From contig JAIXMG010000018.1 of NCBI GenBank assembly GCA_025201345.1, positions 62,001 to 126,000 of the forward strand: DNA of 64,000 nt, in the 5' to 3' direction. Under the pieces are notes generated by a model, which made no database searches, was not told the DNA's origin, and was given only the letters and a program-made list of their open reading frames with translations. Made by a program: the position numbers and the translations under genes. Origin of the DNA: Thamnidium elegans (Eukaryota; Mucoromycota; Mucoromycetes; Mucorales; Mucoraceae). Each line of letters starts with the position of its first letter. The stretch's first letter is position 1. Positions 35,924 through 47,253 of this stretch are shown in pieces.

Positions 35924-36933
35924 CTATTTCCTTTGCTCCCGTTTTTTCTAAAATAATCATTTTTTAAGGTTCAATTACAACTACTGACTGCTACTGTGAA
36001 ACTGTTCTTAAAGAAGCCTAACGAAAACCAAGACTTGGTACAACGTATCCTTCAAACCGCAACAACAGAATGTGATAACGCGGATATTCGAGATAGAGCT
36101 TATGTTTACTGGAGATTGTTATCAACAGATCCCCAAGCTGCCAAGGTAAGATACAAAATTTCTTTTTTTATCTAGTGTGACAAAAAAAAACATCCCCGAG
36201 ATTGATTATGGGTCTAACTTTTTTTTTTATATTTATATAAAAATAGGCTGTTGTTTTATCTGAGAAGCCTCCTATTGCCGGTGAGAACGACGGTGTATCT
36301 CCCGCATTACTCGAGACGTTGTTGTACGATATTGGTACTTTAGCTTCAGTTTATCACAAACCTGCTGAAACTTTTATTGCCGGAAAGAAATTTGGTGCCG
36401 ACAATGTTAATAAGTCTATGACAGAGTATGTATATATTTCGGAAAAAGAAAAAAAAAGACTGCTTATCTTATTAATTTGTATCCCCTAATTTAATAGACA
36501 TACAGAAGATGATGATATAAACGCACCCCCACCTCAAATACAAGCAGCCATCAAAAACAACGATATTGGGAACTTGCTCGATTTGGATTGGGACGCTCCT
36601 ACTGAAACACCTACATCTCCTATCATGGATCAACAACAAAATCAAGCTTCTTTAAGCGATCTACTTTCTATCGGAAATTCCGAAGCACAGGCCAGTCCCT
36701 CCACCAATAATAATGGTAATAATAATGGTAATTTCGATGATATTATGAACTTATTTAACAATTCGCCCACAAATTCTGGTGTACAAACTTTTACCCCTCC
36801 TCATCCTCCTCAACAACAACAAGCTGTGATGAATGACTTCACCAATGATTTCTTCGGTTCTTCTCCTATTCAACAACAGCAACCCAATAACAATACAACT
36901 ACCGCCAAAGATCCTTTTGCTGATCTCTTTTAA
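33808..36933 (+). CDS. AP-1/AP-2 complex beta-adaptin, earless, 12 exons
   Basis: The large subunit of a clathrin adaptor (trunk and hinge). Exons: 33808-33850, 33994-34235, 34301-34414, 34488-34741, 34826-34961, 35034-35112, 35183-35396, 35459-35624, 35691-35882, 35969-36145, 36247-36425, 36498-36933. They total 2232 nt, or 743 residues. The N-terminal trunk is strongly conserved ([70 protein letters not shown]). After about residue 590 it turns into a Gln/Asn/Pro hinge with an LLDLDW-type clathrin box (LLDLDWDAP) and DPFADLF at the end. The C-terminal ear and platform domains are missing, as in fungal AP-1 beta (yeast Apl2). The assignment to AP-1 versus AP-2 is not settled here. Intron 9 contains a poly(A) run of over 30. 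Confidence 0.93.
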
Positions 36934-36967
<34 letters not shown>

Positions 36968-37381
36968 TATGTTCTAAAATAAACTATAAATACATATTCT
37001 TTTTTTGGGTGATATAATGATACAAGGTCTATGAAGGAAAAAAAAAAGTGGGTATACAGGTACAATGGAACACGTGAGTAGCACAATGTAAGGACAAATC
37101 ATTCACTTTATGCTACGCTCAATAAATGGGAATTTGATTACACAAAAGGATCATTTTGATCGTTTATTTTATTCACACTGGTAGAGACACAAGAAAAAGA
37201 AAAAAGCGTAAGGTTTATAATTTTTCTTTTGACTCTTTTCTTTCTTTTTTTCTTTTTTGAATGAATTCTTTATAAAATCCATTTTTTTTTCTCTCTCTCT
37301 CTCTCTCTCTTTTTCTTTTATTTATTTTACAATCCTTTTAATAATTACATTTTTTCTTAAACAACAATAATAATAATAATA
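36934..37381. other. Gap between beta-adaptin and hexokinase-like gene
   Basis: Poly(T) of about 30 right after the adaptin stop, then AT-rich DNA with a (CT)n tract (about 37290-37310) and (AAT)n directly before the next ATG. No gene is seen. Confidence 0.5.
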
Positions 37382-39092
37382 ATGACAAACCGTAAAGCTT
37401 TTACAGAAGTATCCTCTTCTACTCAACAATTAAAAAATAGTTCCTTAAATCAACAAAAAGCTATTGAAGAAATCGAAGGATTATTTCAAATTTCTGATGA
37501 TAAACTTGATATTCTTATGCGAGGCGTTGGTAAAGAAATGCGTAATGGTTTAAATGTACCCGAAACTGAAGAAAAACAAAATGATTTAAAGATGATTCCA
37601 TCCTTTGTTGCAGGTAACCTTGCTATAAACATATTATTAAAACTCCCTTTTCCGTGGAAGTTAAACCCATAAATTATTCTCACGGATCGCTAATGCAATT
37701 TTTTTTTTAAGGTTATCCTACTGGTAATGAAAAAGGTACATATCTGGCGTTAGAAATTAGTGGTGTTGATATTTATGTGTGTCAAGTACGACTTAAAGGT
37801 GAAGGAGGGAAACTTGCTATCAATCAATACCAATATAAAATTCCTGATCACTTAACGGCTGGTGATAACATGAGTACTTTGATTGATTATATTGCTGATT
37901 GTGTAGCCGATTTTCAGCATAGAGTTGGTTCTTCACAAGAAATGGTTTATGCTATGGGTATTAGTTTAGGTTTTGCTGTAAGTCAAACTGGGCTTGACAA
38001 AGGTTATATTGTTGCATTAGAGCACGGTTTCGAATACCCAAATGCGATTGGAAGTGATATTGTTGATCTCTTTCATAAAGGTTTTCAAGCCAAAGGTTTA
38101 GCTGTTAAAGTCGTCGCGATGGCAAATGGTAAATACCCCCTTTTTTTTTTAATTTCAAAAAAATACTGACATTTAATATTATTTTTAGATAGTGTTTGTA
38201 CTTTATTAGCGCACGCATATCAACACCCATCTACTCGTATTGGTATTGTACATAGCGCAGGTACAAATTGTGCATACTATGACAAGGTTTCAAATTTAGG
38301 AAACTTTTTGTCACAACATAAAGATGATATACCTCATCACTCAGATATGATTATCAATACAGAATGGTGTAATATTAGTTCAAAATATTTACCTGGTAAC
38401 AAATTTGACGAAATGGTTGATATCGAATCCAATAATAAGGGTATTCATGCATTTGAAAAGATGACTACAGGCATGTACCTTGGTGAACTTGTTCGTTTAA
38501 TCTTGGTTTATCTTGCAGATATGAAGGTTCTTTCATTTGATATTGATGATGAAGAATGTTTGCTTCGAATCCCATATCAATTTGATACTAGTTATATGTA
38601 TGTATGTGAAGCTGATGAAGATTTACTTGAAGGAACTCGTGTTGTTTTGGAAGAAATGTGTAGAACAGGTGAAACTACTCCAATTGACAGAGAAATTGTA
38701 AAAAAAGTGTGTGAGTTAGTTGGTCATCGTGCTGCTGTTTTACTTGGTGCTAGTATAGCAGGTGTTGTTGAATACATGGTAGCCTATGGTATTGGTCTAG
38801 ACCCTGAAGGGGATGGTTTTGCAATCTGTAAGTAGCACATATATTTATTACTTGATACAATAGTTTACTTATTCCCATACTCTCTTATTTTATTTTGAAA
38901 GCTATCAGCGGAGAGGTCTACAAAGATTATTCGTCCTTCCACCCTCGTGTTTGTGAAACCTTAAAGACTTTAATTCCAGATGAAGTTGCTGCAAAGTTAT
39001 CTGTTGGAATCGTTAAGCATTCTAGAATTGTAGGGGCTGCTATTGTCGCAATGATGGCTGAAAAAATCAATCATAATATTGATATGTTGTAA
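37382..39092 (+). CDS. Hexokinase-like protein with degenerate ATP-binding motifs
   Basis: Exons: 37382-37613, 37712-38128, 38189-38827, 38902-39092. They total 1479 nt, or 492 residues, the normal hexokinase length. Both hexokinase lobes align along their whole length. The catalytic Asp is kept (NDSVCTLLA for the usual NDTVGT), as are INTEW and the GMYLGELVRLIL helix. The phosphate-1 loop is EISGVD in place of DLGGTN. The sugar-binding LGFTFSFP is LGFAVSQT with the FP..Q part deleted. TKGF is EHGF. The adenosine loop GTG is SAGTN, and the final GSG is SRI. Such losses mark non-catalytic hexokinase-like regulators known in ascomycetes (HxkC/HxkD-type proteins), so a sugar-sensing or scaffold role is inferred. 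It is not an obvious pseudogene: the frame and splice sites are intact. Confidence 0.88.
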
Positions 39093-39136
39093 ATATTTAT
39101 TTATTACTATATCTCTTTAACTGCAAACTATTTCAC

Positions 39137-39173
<37 letters not shown>

Positions 39174-39979
39174 TGAAAAAACCAACAAAAAAAAAACTCC
39201 TCTTCGTTGGTGTTCAACTTCTTTGTACACCGTACCTATATACCCGAAATACAATTCCAACTTTATATAATAATATCACACACACACACACACACACACA
39301 CACACCGCACAAATTATTAAATAATCTTGGTCCTCCTTTTAAGCCCACTCTTTTTTTTTATGCCCCCTTACTTTTATAAACCCACTTTTTTTTTCTTTTT
39401 TTTGTTGTTGTTGTTGTTTTGTTGTTGTTGATATATATGTGTATACAATATATATATAAATGTAAATCTCTCGATTATATGATCCCTTTATATATACATA
39501 TATATATATTTATCGGTTATTACCTTAAATATTCTTTATGATTATGAAATAAAGGCTATATCAAGTTTAGAAACCTTAGTTACTTTTATGTAATCAAATT
39601 TTTTACGATGGGAACTTAAATTTTCTTCTAGATAATAAAAAACCTCGTACCGGTCATTAGTCACCTTTTGTTTCTTACCCCCTTACTTTATGTCGAGATG
39701 TACATTACAACAGCTACCCCTCCTAGAGTAAATTACCTTTTATGCTTTTTCGCGCACAAAATAAATAAATAAAAACTGTTCTTTTTTAATACGGTAATTC
39801 CCCTCCGTCCCCCTTTCTTTATGTATAATGCGAACAAAGCAGAATTAAAAAATTACTATCTCCTTAACAAGTATAATGTTTATAAATAAATTACCGCCTC
39901 TCTCTCTCTCTCTTTGTCGTATGTGTATTTATCACACCAATCGTATGCACTATTATTTCGATGTACATCATCCGCGATG

Positions 39980-40018
<39 letters not shown>

Positions 40019-40178
40019 AGCTTTGGATAATCGGTAACCGATATAGCATTTTAATTGCCTTTTTGTTTATAGTTTCTTTTTCTTTTTTGTATAAAAACTA
40101 GGCATTTTCTTTTACTTTTTTTTTCTTTTTCTTTATTGAAGTACATTCTCTCTCTTCTTCTCTTTTAAATTATATAAA
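39093..40178. other. Microsatellite-rich intergenic DNA
   Basis: About 1.1 kb with (TA)n at about 39143-39167, (CA)n at 39279-39305, (TTG)n at about 39404-39430, (CT)n at 39897-39915 and a longer (CT)n at 39980-40016. The last 100 bp before the chitin deacetylase ATG are pyrimidine-rich, and TATAAAAA at about 40090 could be its TATA element. No gene is seen. Confidence 0.6.
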
Positions 40179-40687
40179 ATGTTTACTGGCCTTAATAAGC
40201 TTACTTTTCTTCTTGGTTCTGTCGCCATCTTTGCTAGTAGTCTTGTATCTGCACAATCCATGATTAAGAATTGTGCTAAAGCCGGACACGTAGCACTTAC
40301 CTATGATGACGGACCAAATATTTATACCGAATCACTTGTCAATTATTTAGATAGTGTGGGTGTCAAGGCTACTTTCTTTATTAACGGTGATAACTTTTTG
40401 TAAGTAACTTCTTCACCCTTCTCTCTTAATTCATTAAGACTTCCTCCCTCCCCCTTTTTTTTTGTATACTAACTTGTTTTGTTAGACAATTGAATGACAG
40501 TGTAGAAGCTCAACAAGCTCTTAAAGCAGCTCATAGCTCTCAACATCAAATTGCTAGTCATACTTGGTCCCATATAGATTTAAATACTCTTTCTGGCAAT
40601 GCTTTTGATAGTGAAATTGTCAAGTTGGAACAAATTACTCAAAGTCTTATTGGTGTCAAGTAAATACATTGTTTTTATTTTATTTTA

Positions 40688-40726
<39 letters not shown>

Positions 40727-41196
40727 TTCTAATCTTTTTCTATTTTTTATAATTAATTTTGTTACAATAGACCTGCATGTAAGTAGTAATGACAAGCTAT
40801 TAGATATATATACTAATTTGCCATATTTAGATATCCGGCCTCCATATGGCAACGCTAATAGTGAGACCATCCGTAAGCTTAACAGCAAGGGATATGAGGT
40901 CATTGAATGGTCTACTGATACAAAGGATTTCGAAAGTCATGACATTTCGCAAGAGATGGACAATGTCAGAAAATCCTTTAGTAGAAGTGATTTAGATAAC
41001 GGTTTTATTATATTATCTCATGATGTTTATGAACAAACTACGGATGAATTAACCAAAGAATTAGTCGCCTACGTAAAAGAACAAGGTTTCAAATTCTGTA
41101 CCGTTGCTGAATGTAAGTTGTTCATCCTTTTCGATATACATTTAACTAAAAATAACTCTCTTTTTAACAGGTGTTGGTAAACCCGCATACAAATAA
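40179..41196 (+). CDS. Secreted chitin deacetylase-like enzyme (CE4 / NodB fold), with an 8-nt exon
   Basis: It removes acetyl groups from chitin (or other N-acetyl-glucosamine polymers) in the cell wall. Exons: 40179-40399, 40486-40659, 40771-40778, 40831-41112, 41171-41196. They total 711 nt, or 236 residues. A signal peptide is clear (LTFLLGSVAIFASSLVSAQ). All five CE4 motifs are present: TYDDGP (base and metal Asp), SHTWSHID (metal His pair), RPPYG, a DTKDF motif, and LSHDV. The third exon, ACCTGCAT, has a consensus acceptor (CAATAG) and donor (GTAAGT). It gives K-P-A-Y-I-RPPYG, and skipping it breaks the frame just before the catalytic RPPYG. The size is compact for the family, with no chitin-binding module or GPI signal. 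Confidence 0.92.
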
Positions 41197-41205
41197 TTAT
41201 TTCCC

Positions 41206-41243
<38 letters not shown>

Positions 41244-41484
41244 CTTTTTAAGTTCTTTCCTTGTTAAAGTAGATTGTAGTACCATACTTCATTCCCCTCA
41301 GTTAAATTCAGTTGCTTTTTTTTTTCATGTAAAAGAGTTTCCTTTTTTAAAACAAAACCCTCTCTCTCTCACATCAAACTTAATAATAATAATAATAAAT
41401 TTCATTGTTTTTCTATGTATATGAATATACTTGTTTTTTTTTATAAATAAATAAAAAAAAAAAAAAAAAAAAAAAACTTCCCAA

Positions 41485-43060
41485 TTACTTTTGCACGTTG
41501 GATACAACACCTGTGCCACGCTTACTGGGGTTCAAACCTCCTGCATTTGTACTCCCTCTTCTATTCTGCTGAAACCTACGATTGTTGTCGAAAGTATTGC
41601 GATTCTTAGGGGGTCTACGTTCTTCTGCAATCACTACTCCTGTTCCAATCGTAACCTTACGATGTTCTAAAGCTCGGTGCGTACTATCAATCGATTCAAA
41701 TTCAATAAATGCGCAAGTTCGATTTTGTGAAATGCTAACCGTTTTAATCGTTCCAAACTGATTAAATGCAGTTCCCAGTTGTTCTTCTGTCATTGAACTC
41801 GTTACATTTTTTACAAATATTTGTGTATCTATTTTTAAATATGTATAAATATAAATTTTCGTTGTCTACATGCTTTTTTTTTTTATTTTTTTTTTTTTAT
41901 TTTTTTTACCTTTGATGCGCTGATCTTTGTTTTGGTATGGTAGACGGTGATATTGCATAGGTGACTGTTGTTGATTTTGTTGTTGATTTTGTTGTTGATG
42001 AAGTTGCTGTTGTTGATGATGGTTAGGATGTTGTTGCTGCTGTTGTTGTTGTTGTTGTTGCTGAGGATGGTTAAAATTATTATCATGAGGTACATTATTC
42101 AACGCATGCAAAGACGAGGTATAATTCTGCTGAGTCAGTGCTTCAGGTTTTTGATGAGGATAGTACTGTTGTTGTTGTTGTTGAGAAGGAGGAGGCTTGA
42201 TGTCATCAACATGATGATCCAATAATGCCTCATTCGCATTTGAAGCAGCCAACGTAGCCCAACTTTTGTTGGCAATTGGTTTTTGAAAAGTTCTTTGATC
42301 GCGATTATAATTATTTGACATATCTTTATAATAATGTTGCTTATTTGTTTCTGTTGCAACAGGGAGTACAACATGATTGATATTTACTGTACTTGATGGT
42401 ACATGTGGATCCTCTGTTACTTCTCTAGTTACTTTCTTTATCTTTGGTACTTCCTCTGCATTGATAGTTGTTTCAACTTCCTTCGATTTACCATTCGTTT
42501 GAGGTATTTCTACAGAATTAACTAGCTCCTTGGTCACTTCTTCTTCCTCACATGAATAATAGTTAATATCCACTTTATCTTTTAAAAAACGAAATATGTT
42601 GTTTAATACATAATAACCATTAGGTTGAGGAGCCAAAAAAAAAGTCTCTGTGAATTTTTGAGAAGGTTGATCCTTATTGGTTATTTCTCCAAGTACAGAG
42701 ATAAGTACACCTTCGTTTGCTGATACTTGACTATCTACTTGAGTTACAAGTACTTTACAATTATCAAAATCGAGTTCTTCAATTTTTTTACGAATTTCCT
42801 TTTCGAAATTGTTGTCAATCACTAATTTCTTTTTTCTTAAAATCTCCTTTTCTTACCTCTTGTCCTTTAACCATAGGAACTGGTTCACCTTCGTCGCCTC
42901 TTACGAGTAAAGAGTCAGCGCCATAAAACGCATGCAATCTATTTGGCTTTTTGTTGAGAAAAGTGTAATATTCGCGAGCAAATATTAATCCAATATCTCG
43001 TGGATTAACTTTATTAACTTCGCTATTTGATTTAGTTGAATGAACTTGTTCAATCGTCAT
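41485..43060 (-). CDS. G3BP-type protein (NTF2-like domain + RRM), stress-granule family
   Basis: Exons: 42857-43060, 41910-42798, 41485-41828. They total 1437 nt, or 478 residues. The N-terminal NTF2-like domain (residues about 17-140) contains FAREYYTFLNKKP, HAFYG, and VDSQVS..GVLISVLGEITN. A linker rich in Glu and then in Gln/Asn/His follows, with CAG/CAA-coded runs. The C-terminal RRM has IFVKNVTSSMTEEQL (RNP2) and CAFIEFES (RNP1). The tail ends in Arg/Gly/Asn-rich DNA-coded repeats. This layout is that of animal G3BP, S. pombe Nxt3 and yeast Bre5, which bind Ubp3/USP10-type deubiquitinases and mRNA. The first intron is taken as 58 nt ending at AAAAG (42799-42800), because the earlier ATTAG acceptor breaks the frame. 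Confidence 0.88.
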
Positions 43061-43869
43061 TTTATGATGCGTATTTTTTTTTTTAAAAAAAAAAAAAAAA
43101 AAGAAAAGAAAAAGAAAAAGGGAATACAAGAACTGCAATGAAGCTTTATTTTTACGTGTCCCTACAGCGTTTACGCATAAACGTCTTCTATTTTAAATCT
43201 CAGATAAGAATGTGTTTTGGGCACCCTAATTGACTCATCAATTTTAAAGAGCGATTTAAGGTATAAATCGCAAAAATAATATTACAGGTCTTCTTCACAT
43301 AGTTGACACTTTCTGATAAAACTTTTTTTCGTCATTAATCTTGATTATCCACAACTGTCTTATTATTAGACTTGGAAGATATGTATATTCTACGACTGAT
43401 ACATTATCAGCTGTATCCCTTTTATTTTGGAAACCATCGTTAGATACATTCCTTATTATCTTATGTTGGTTCCTGATAAAGTAATAGAATAAAAATTAAT
43501 CATACTTCACTAGTTTCTGTTGGATCAATAAATCTTTTTAGCTCCAAGTTATAGTTGTATTTTTTCTGGGGTCATTATATATTGCATTAGAAAGCTATTA
43601 GAAAAAAAGTAGCGGTGTGGCAAGATATTTGTACTAAATACTAAAACATAAATAACACTTTTATTTAAAATGAATTGTTTTTGTTTGTAAAAAAGTGACA
43701 ATTGCTATTTGATAGCGTTCATCCAATAAACAGACTAGTATAATAAAGTGTATCTAGTCCAAAAGTATGTTGAAACTAGTACAGTATCTACAAAAACAAA
43801 AGGCTTTTTTTTGGAGCAAAAAAAAAAGGGGGGTATTTTTTTAATAGATACTTTTTTTAAGAATAATAG

Positions 43870-43902
<33 letters not shown>

Positions 43903-43982
43903 AAGAAAAAAAAAAGAAAGGAAGGTGGGGTGTTAGGTAAGAGTAATTAAATAGGCGTATAAATTATATATAAATGTTTTTT
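43061..43982. other. Gap between G3BP-like gene and the HOOK 3' end
   Basis: AT-rich, with a T/A palindrome at about 43074-43102 right upstream of the G3BP-like start, and a poly(A) stretch of about 30 (43870-43900). The 62-codon frame at 43748-43936 is a homopolymer artefact. Confidence 0.5.
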
Positions 43983-44542
43983 TTAGCATAATCTTTGTCT
44001 TAAATGAACATCCAATGCCTTTCTTTGTCTTCCTAACCAAGAAGAAGGAGTAGAACGAATAGAGAAGCTAGATGCATCACGATGATTACGACGTACATGG
44101 TCGTACCAAGAAGAAATGATCAATTGTTGTTCTTTCTTTGATTGAAGACGTACATCATGAATTTGTTTCTATATAAGTAAATACGGTTTAGATGGATGTG
44201 TACACAATAAAATAAAATACGTACCTTTAATAAATCATATTCTTCTTCTTTTGTTCGAAGAGAACGACCTGATAAACCATTAGGTTCATCTGATTTACGG
44301 ATATTAGAGAATCTAGCCGTCATCTCTTGTAATAATTGATTATAAAGTTTAATCATCTATTATAATAGGTATTAGATATTTATATGCATTCATTTAATCT
44401 ACTTACATCTCGAACTTTTCGTATTTTTCCTTGTGTTTCATTGATTTCTTCTTGAAGATGAAGTACATGAATTTGTAAACTAGCATTTTGTTCTTTAATA
44501 ACTTCAAGATCACGACTAAGAAAAAAAAAGAGTTAATATAAA

Positions 44543-44573
<31 letters not shown>

Positions 44574-46881
44574 ATAATTAACATACTCGCTTAAGCCAGG
44601 CCTATCTGTAAATGATTCATCTTCTTCTCTGTTATTATTAACACCATTTAAATAATTAGCTTCAACCAACATGCGATTAATATCATGTAATTGCATCTTT
44701 GTAATATCTTCTAATCGATTAATTCGATCTTGAATTTTAGCATGCTCCTTTTCAAAATTTTGTAAACAAACATTGTCTTTAGAGATGGTATGAGTTCCTT
44801 CTGATACAATTTTTTCTAGTTGAATCGTACATTCTTTTAAATTAGTAGATTCCTTTTCAAGGTCTAAAATACGCGAGCGAAAAGCCATAATAGTTTGTGT
44901 TTGATTTAATAAAGAATCAGGAATACCGTTACGAATTTGTGATAGTTCATCTCGAAGTCTATTTCTTTCTGTCAAGACATTTTCGTAGTCTTTTTGAAGT
45001 TGTTCTTTATGTGTCTTCATTGCTTCTGCCTCTTCTACAAGTGTATCTGTTCCGGCTGGTACTTTTACTTCCATTTCTTTAATTTGTCTCTGTAATCTAC
45101 CGATAGTCAATCGTAATTCAGTGACATTTGCTTTCTTCATATTTTCTTCCATTGTGTTACCAACTTCTTCTAATAAACCGTCTTCTATTACCACACTGGC
45201 TCTATGACTAACGACTTTATCAAGAGTGGTTCCACCACCTAATTCCATTTCTTTGATATGCTCTTCTAATAATTGAACTTGTTCCATATTTCGATCCCGA
45301 TCAGTTTCTAAATAAGCACAATTATCTGCCATATTTCTTAACTCTTCTTCTAATCTTTGCCTTTCTTTCAAGATTTCACGATTACCGTATTCTAGTTGAT
45401 GTACTTGTTCTTTATAAGAATCCATTAAAGTTTTAAAAGCCAAAACTTTACGATACTCGTCTTCTACTTGATGACTACGTTCCAGTAGACTCGAATTTTG
45501 ATCTTCTAAAGCCTAAAAAAATAAAAATAAAAAGTTAATATATATATGTATATGTATAATAAGTATAATCTTTTACTTTAATCTGCCTTTTTAAATCAGA
45601 CGATTCTTCCATTTTTCTCTTGTATTTTTCCAAGGTATTTTCCATTCGGTGCATTTTTTCAGTTGTATGTTTATATTCTTCTAATTGATCTCTTAAAGAA
45701 GATGCTTCATCTGCTTGTTCAGTTAACTCATCAACTTTTCTTTTTAGTTCGTTAATAGAAGATAAATGATTTTCCATCATCAGTTCTGTTTCTTGACGTC
45801 TATCTTCACTACGCTCCCTACATATATATATCATGTGATTAGTTTTAGTTTTATTTTTATTTTTAATTAAGGAGTTAATAACGTACAAATCTTGTTTAAG
45901 ATGATCAATTTCAGTTCTCATCACGTAGTCTGCTTTTCCAGTATTATTTGCTTGCATAATTGCTTGATCCATATCTTGTAAACGAGTTTTTAAATCTTCT
46001 TTTTCAGTCAATAAATCCTCCTATAATAAAAAATATAAGTATATTATAGGTAAACACAGAAATATACTTTACAAATCGATCTCTTAATTCATCAAATTCG
46101 TTTAATAATTGCCCATGCGAACTCTCAAACTGTTTCTTTTCCAACAAAATCTTTTCAAATTCTAACTGATATCGATACGGCATATCTTCTAATTTAGAAG
46201 TCATGATGGATCCAGCCGACCCACCCGATAAATAAGAGAGTCTAGGATTAGCTGCATAATCCGGTTCGGTATTAAAATGATTCATAACTTCTTCAATAGA
46301 TACCATAAGCGCGTGTTGACTCTTTTGTGTTAAACTTTGAATCATTTCAATATACATTTTATTATTATCCGATTGAACCGCAATAGCAATCACAAGTTGA
46401 CACATTAATAATAACTCATGTAAATCTGCATCTTTAGCAATTGATGTTAAATTAACACTGGGTAAAAGTTCAGGGTCCTGCCCGACAACATCTTCAAAGT
46501 AACGTGTAATAAGTTTATGGAGTTTCTTTTGGTTATTGAATCGAACTACCCAATTTCCACCCGACTCTGTAGATGTAATTTGTTTAAACCATTTAGAGTC
46601 ACTATAGAGAAATATATAAGTTTATATATATATAAAGTGCTTATTTTGTATATATATAACTTACATGTCAGATAAAATATCTGACAATACAACACCATCT
46701 GCTAATTCAACTACTGTATCAATTGGATAAGACTTGCACTCAAATGTATTAATCTAATATATAATATACAATGTTTAACAAACAAAAAACAAAAAAAAGT
46801 GCCTTAATATTTGCGTTATATTATGTGTACCCATTCCACAAACGCATCTTCCATAGCTGCTTCCATTCTTGAGAAAGTCAT
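43983..46881 (-). CDS. HOOK-family dynein cargo adaptor, 9 exons
   Basis: HOOK links cytoplasmic dynein to early endosomes for microtubule transport in hyphae. Exons: 46831-46881, 46665-46753, 46073-46601, 45887-46020, 45577-45817, 44587-45512, 44407-44515, 44225-44356, 43983-44168. They total 2397 nt, or 798 residues, with all junctions in frame. The N-terminal HOOK (CH-like) domain covers about residues 1-160, with FVEWINTF, DGVVLSDIL, DSKWF and LLMCQLVIAIAVQ. From about residue 220 to 700 it is almost continuous coiled coil (LEEHIKEMEL, KTHKEQLQKDYENVL and similar heptads). The C-terminal region is basic (SWLGRQRKALDVHLRQRLC). Length fits fungal HookA/Hok1 proteins. Confidence 0.92.
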
Positions 46882-46891
46882 TTAAGATGAA

Positions 46892-46930
<39 letters not shown>

Positions 46931-47253
46931 AAGAGGGAAGATAAAAAAGAAAAGAACCTTTTCTCCTGTAATGCGTATTTAGTTTTCCTCTCCTCCCCCT
47001 CTATTTCTCTCATTATCATTATATTGTACTCTCTCCCCCCCCCCCCCTTTTTTTTCCCCCCGCTTTTGCTTTAATTACTTTTATGTGTATATCTAAGCCT
47101 CAGCAGAACCTTTACTAAGGTTTTGTGCTTTTTTTTGGTAGATGTATATTGTTTCCCCGCGAGTGAGCGCGCTTGATAAACTGTAAATTTCCCTTTTACC
47201 CATACTTCCTCTTTTTCTTTTCTTTTTTCTCGATTCAAAAAATAAATAATAAA
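46882..47253. promoter_or_regulatory. Divergent gap between HOOK and SFT2
   Basis: A 372-bp head-to-head gap with a poly(A) run of 32 (46896-46928), a C/T run (47035-47056) and AT-rich DNA. Both genes must have promoters here, but no specific site can be named. Confidence 0.45.

Noticed and set aside
41968..42225. Leu-rich plus-strand frame
   Set aside because: Antisense reading of the CAA/CAG glutamine runs of the G3BP-like gene.
42799..42856. Alternative 37-nt first intron in the G3BP-like gene ending at ATTAG
   Set aside because: It breaks the frame within the NTF2 domain; the 58-nt intron keeps KGQE-EIRKKIEELDF, which fits the family.
43748..43936. 62-codon Lys-rich frame
   Set aside because: Made by a poly(A)/G tract.
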